The notes under the pieces: generated by a model
The model's input: the letters and a program-made list of their open reading frames with translations, nothing else
What the model was told of the DNA's origin: nothing
The model's database searches: none
NCBI GenBank assembly: GCA_012510755.1
Contig: JAAZHL010000279.1
Span: 1 to 14,604, forward strand
From: Leucobacter sp.
GTDB taxonomy: Bacteria > Actinomycetota > Actinomycetes > Actinomycetales > Microbacteriaceae
Direction: 5' to 3'
Length of the DNA: 14,604 nt
Program-made: the position numbers and the translations under genes
Shown: positions 13,881 through 14,604 of the stretch, piece by piece
Numbering within the stretch: the stretch's first letter is position 1
Layout: each line of letters opens with the position of its first letter

Positions 13881-13972
13881 CATGGTGCACGTGAATCTCG
13901 CAGAATGCACCGCCGCAACGTTACAGAAATGGGCCCACAAGGCCCAAGGGCTCGCCGACATCCCACTTCGAT

Positions 13973-14002
13973 TTGCGGTACCACTCGATTCTCCCCTATA
14001 GT
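13973..14002 (+). promoter_or_regulatory. Candidate promoter of the Gly-Cys-Val tRNA operon
   Basis: TATAGT (13997-14002) is a strong -10 match, with TTGCGG (13973-13978) as -35 at an 18-bp spacing. It is placed 27 bp before the mature 5' end of tRNA-Gly, a usual distance for a tRNA operon. No other good promoter is seen between the three tRNAs. Confidence 0.6.
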
Positions 14003-14029
14003 CATTCAGGTACACGGCAACGTGCACAT

Positions 14030-14102
14030 GCGGATGTAGCGCAGTTGGTAGCGCATCACCTTGCCAAGGCGAGGGGCGCGAGTTCGAGTCTCGTCATCCG
14101 CT
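14030..14102 (+). tRNA. tRNA-Gly (anticodon GCC)
   Basis: A 73-nt cloverleaf: acceptor GCGGATG/CATCCGC, D-stem GCGC/GCGC, anticodon stem TCACC/GGCGA around loop TTGCCAA (anticodon GCC), T-arm loop TTCGAGT, discriminator T, no encoded CCA. The anticodon stem has an A-C mismatch at its middle pair (29-41), where related genes usually have A-T. Confidence 0.95.
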
Positions 14103-14146
14103 CTGGTGGCCGAGTAAAATCGACCGCTTGAGGTGTCAACCACTCC

Positions 14147-14217
14147 GGTGGCGTGGCCGAGAGGCGAGGCAGCGGCCTGCAAAGCCGTATACACGGGTTC
14201 GAATCCCGTCGCCACCT
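14147..14217 (+). tRNA. tRNA-Cys (anticodon GCA)
   Basis: A 71-nt cloverleaf: acceptor GGTGGCG/CGCCACC, anticodon stem GCGGC/GCCGT around loop CTGCAAA (anticodon GCA), T-arm loop TTCGAAT, discriminator T, no encoded CCA. It lies 44 bp after tRNA-Gly and 27 bp before tRNA-Val(GAC), in a probable operon. Confidence 0.97.
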
Positions 14218-14244
14218 CGCCAATAACTAAATAGCCTTTCATAG

Positions 14245-14316
14245 GCGCGATTGGCGCAGCGGTAGCGCGCTTCCCTGACACGGAAGAGGTCACTGGTTCG
14301 ATCCCAGTATCGCGCA
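14245..14316 (+). tRNA. tRNA-Val (anticodon GAC)
   Basis: A 72-nt cloverleaf: acceptor GCGCGAT/ATCGCGC, D-stem GCGC/GCGC, anticodon stem CTTCC/GGAAG around loop CTGACAC (anticodon GAC), T-stem ACTGG/CCAGT, discriminator A, no encoded CCA. It reads GUC/GUU and complements the CAC isoacceptor upstream. Its last 20 nt are the seed of the repeat array that follows. Confidence 0.97.
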
Positions 14317-14408
14317 CTTCAAGATTCTCCCACCACCAAGGTCAACCCACCAGTGACCCCGCAGAAACAGGTGAAAGCGATGCTTTCACCCACAAGTTTC
14401 TGCGCTGG
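14317..14408 (+). ncRNA. Candidate structured RNA, array unit 1 (inter-repeat segment)
   Basis: After the tRNA end, hairpin A is GGTCA (14340-14344)/TGACC (14354-14358). Hairpin B has an outer 9-bp stem CGCAGAAAC (14360-14368)/GTTTCTGCG (14396-14404) and an inner 8-bp stem GTGAAAGC (14371-14378)/GCTTTCAC (14382-14389) around the loop GAT. The segment would be transcribed with the tRNA and released by 3' processing. The following CTGG re-forms most of a T-stem with the next repeat's CCAG, so a tRNA-like end is rebuilt. Confidence 0.4.
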
Positions 14409-14436
14409 TTCGATCCCAGTATCGCGCACTTCAAGA

Positions 14437-14518
14437 ACTCCCCAGCGACCGCGGTCATAACGACCGCGGCACATACAGCGCGCAAAGCGATGCTTTGCCC
14501 CAAGCGCCTTGGTGCTAG
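14437..14518 (+). ncRNA. Candidate structured RNA, array unit 2 (inter-repeat segment)
   Basis: Hairpin A here is an 8-bp stem CCGCGGTC (14449-14456)/GACCGCGG (14462-14469) with loop ATAAC. Hairpin B is GCAAAGC (14482-14488)/GCTTTGC (14492-14498) around the same GAT loop, with flanking GCGC/GCGC (14478-14481, 14504-14507). A competing hairpin CCAAG/CTTGG (14500-14512) is possible. Compared with unit 1 the stems differ in sequence but both strands change together, which favours conserved RNA structure. The T-stem rebuilt at the end has CTAG against CCAG, one mismatch. Unit 3 repeats this segment and is cut at 14604 within hairpin B. Confidence 0.4.
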
Positions 14519-14604
14519 TTCGATCCCAGTATCGCGCACTTCAAGAACTCCCCAGCGACCGCGGTCATAACGACCGCGGCACATACAGCGCGCAAAGCGA
14601 TGCT

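Larger units (their letters stand above)
14297..14604 (+). repeat. Tandem array of tRNA-Val(GAC) 3'-end repeats, 110-112-bp period, cut by the window edge
   Basis: The last 20 nt of tRNA-Val(GAC), TTCGATCCCAGTATCGCGCA, plus the next 8 nt CTTCAAGA occur at 14297, 14409 and 14519. Unit 1 (14297-14408, 112 bp) includes the true tRNA end. Unit 2 is 14409-14518 (110 bp). Unit 3 begins at 14519 and matches unit 2 without a mismatch for 86 bp to the window end. Units 1 and 2 differ in most of the remaining sequence, yet share a two-hairpin layout and an AAAGCGATGCTTT core. The layout resembles the E. coli tyrT tail, where tRNA 3'-end repeats encode the rtT RNA. Confidence 0.93.

Noticed and set aside
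14342..14584. Minus-strand 80-codon open frame across the array
   Set aside because: It only reads through the repeated tRNA tails and hairpins, has no Shine-Dalgarno and no family resemblance.
14297..14604. CRISPR array
   Set aside because: Repeats are tRNA 3' ends with a 110-bp period; units 2 and 3 are identical through the would-be spacer, and no cas gene is present.
14297..14604. Integrated genomic island at tRNA-Val
   Set aside because: The repeats would suit att sites, but no integrase or mobile gene is visible and the spacing of 110 bp leaves no room for an element; kept only as an alternative because the window ends here.

Overview
The window looks like chromosome from a Gram-positive actinobacterium, most likely a Micrococcales member near Microbacteriaceae with moderate rather than extreme GC. 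This rests on the neighbourhoods recO-uppS, dgt-dnaG and thrS-HIT-yebC-ruvC, on frequent GTG starts, and on a recurring TANNNT box placed 6-8 nt before start codons (leaderless-type promoters). The genus cannot be read from this sequence. No prophage, insertion sequence or rRNA is seen.

Layout. (1) 38-5418, minus strand: dusB, dgt (overlapping dusB by 11 nt), dnaG and a peptide-family ABC ATPase. dnaG and the ABC gene each also have a candidate promoter of their own. (2) 5523-7153, plus strand: recO (recombination mediator) and uppS (polyprenyl-PP synthase for wall lipid carriers). (3) 7235-11332, minus strand, converging on uppS: thrS, a HIT-family Ap4A-phosphorylase-like gene coupled to thrS by a GTGA overlap, yebC and ruvC. 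The genes that in many actinobacteria lie between HIT and yebC (phosphatidylinositol synthase/acyltransferase, pdxST) and after ruvC (ruvA, ruvB) are missing here. (4) 11457-12566, plus strand: an alpha/beta hydrolase behind a 10-codon mini-ORF that begins right after a -10 box. (5) 12671-13867, minus strand: tRNA-Val(CAC) with encoded CCA, and a membrane-anchored HExxH protein with a helical C-terminal half. (6) 14030-14604, plus strand: tRNA-Gly(GCC), tRNA-Cys(GCA), tRNA-Val(GAC), then a tandem array reaching the window edge.

The most striking feature is that array. The last 20 nt of tRNA-Val(GAC) plus the next 8 nt recur every 110-112 bp, at least twice more. The sequence between copies folds into two hairpins whose positions are kept while their stem sequences differ. 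This resembles the Escherichia coli tyrT locus, where tRNA-tail repeats give rise to the small rtT RNA, but I know of no described actinobacterial counterpart. A second theme is leaderless initiation. At least seven transcription-unit starts carry a -10-like box directly before the start codon, and in two cases the codon opened is that of a 7-10 codon mini-ORF that contains the Shine-Dalgarno of the real gene and ends at or just before its start.
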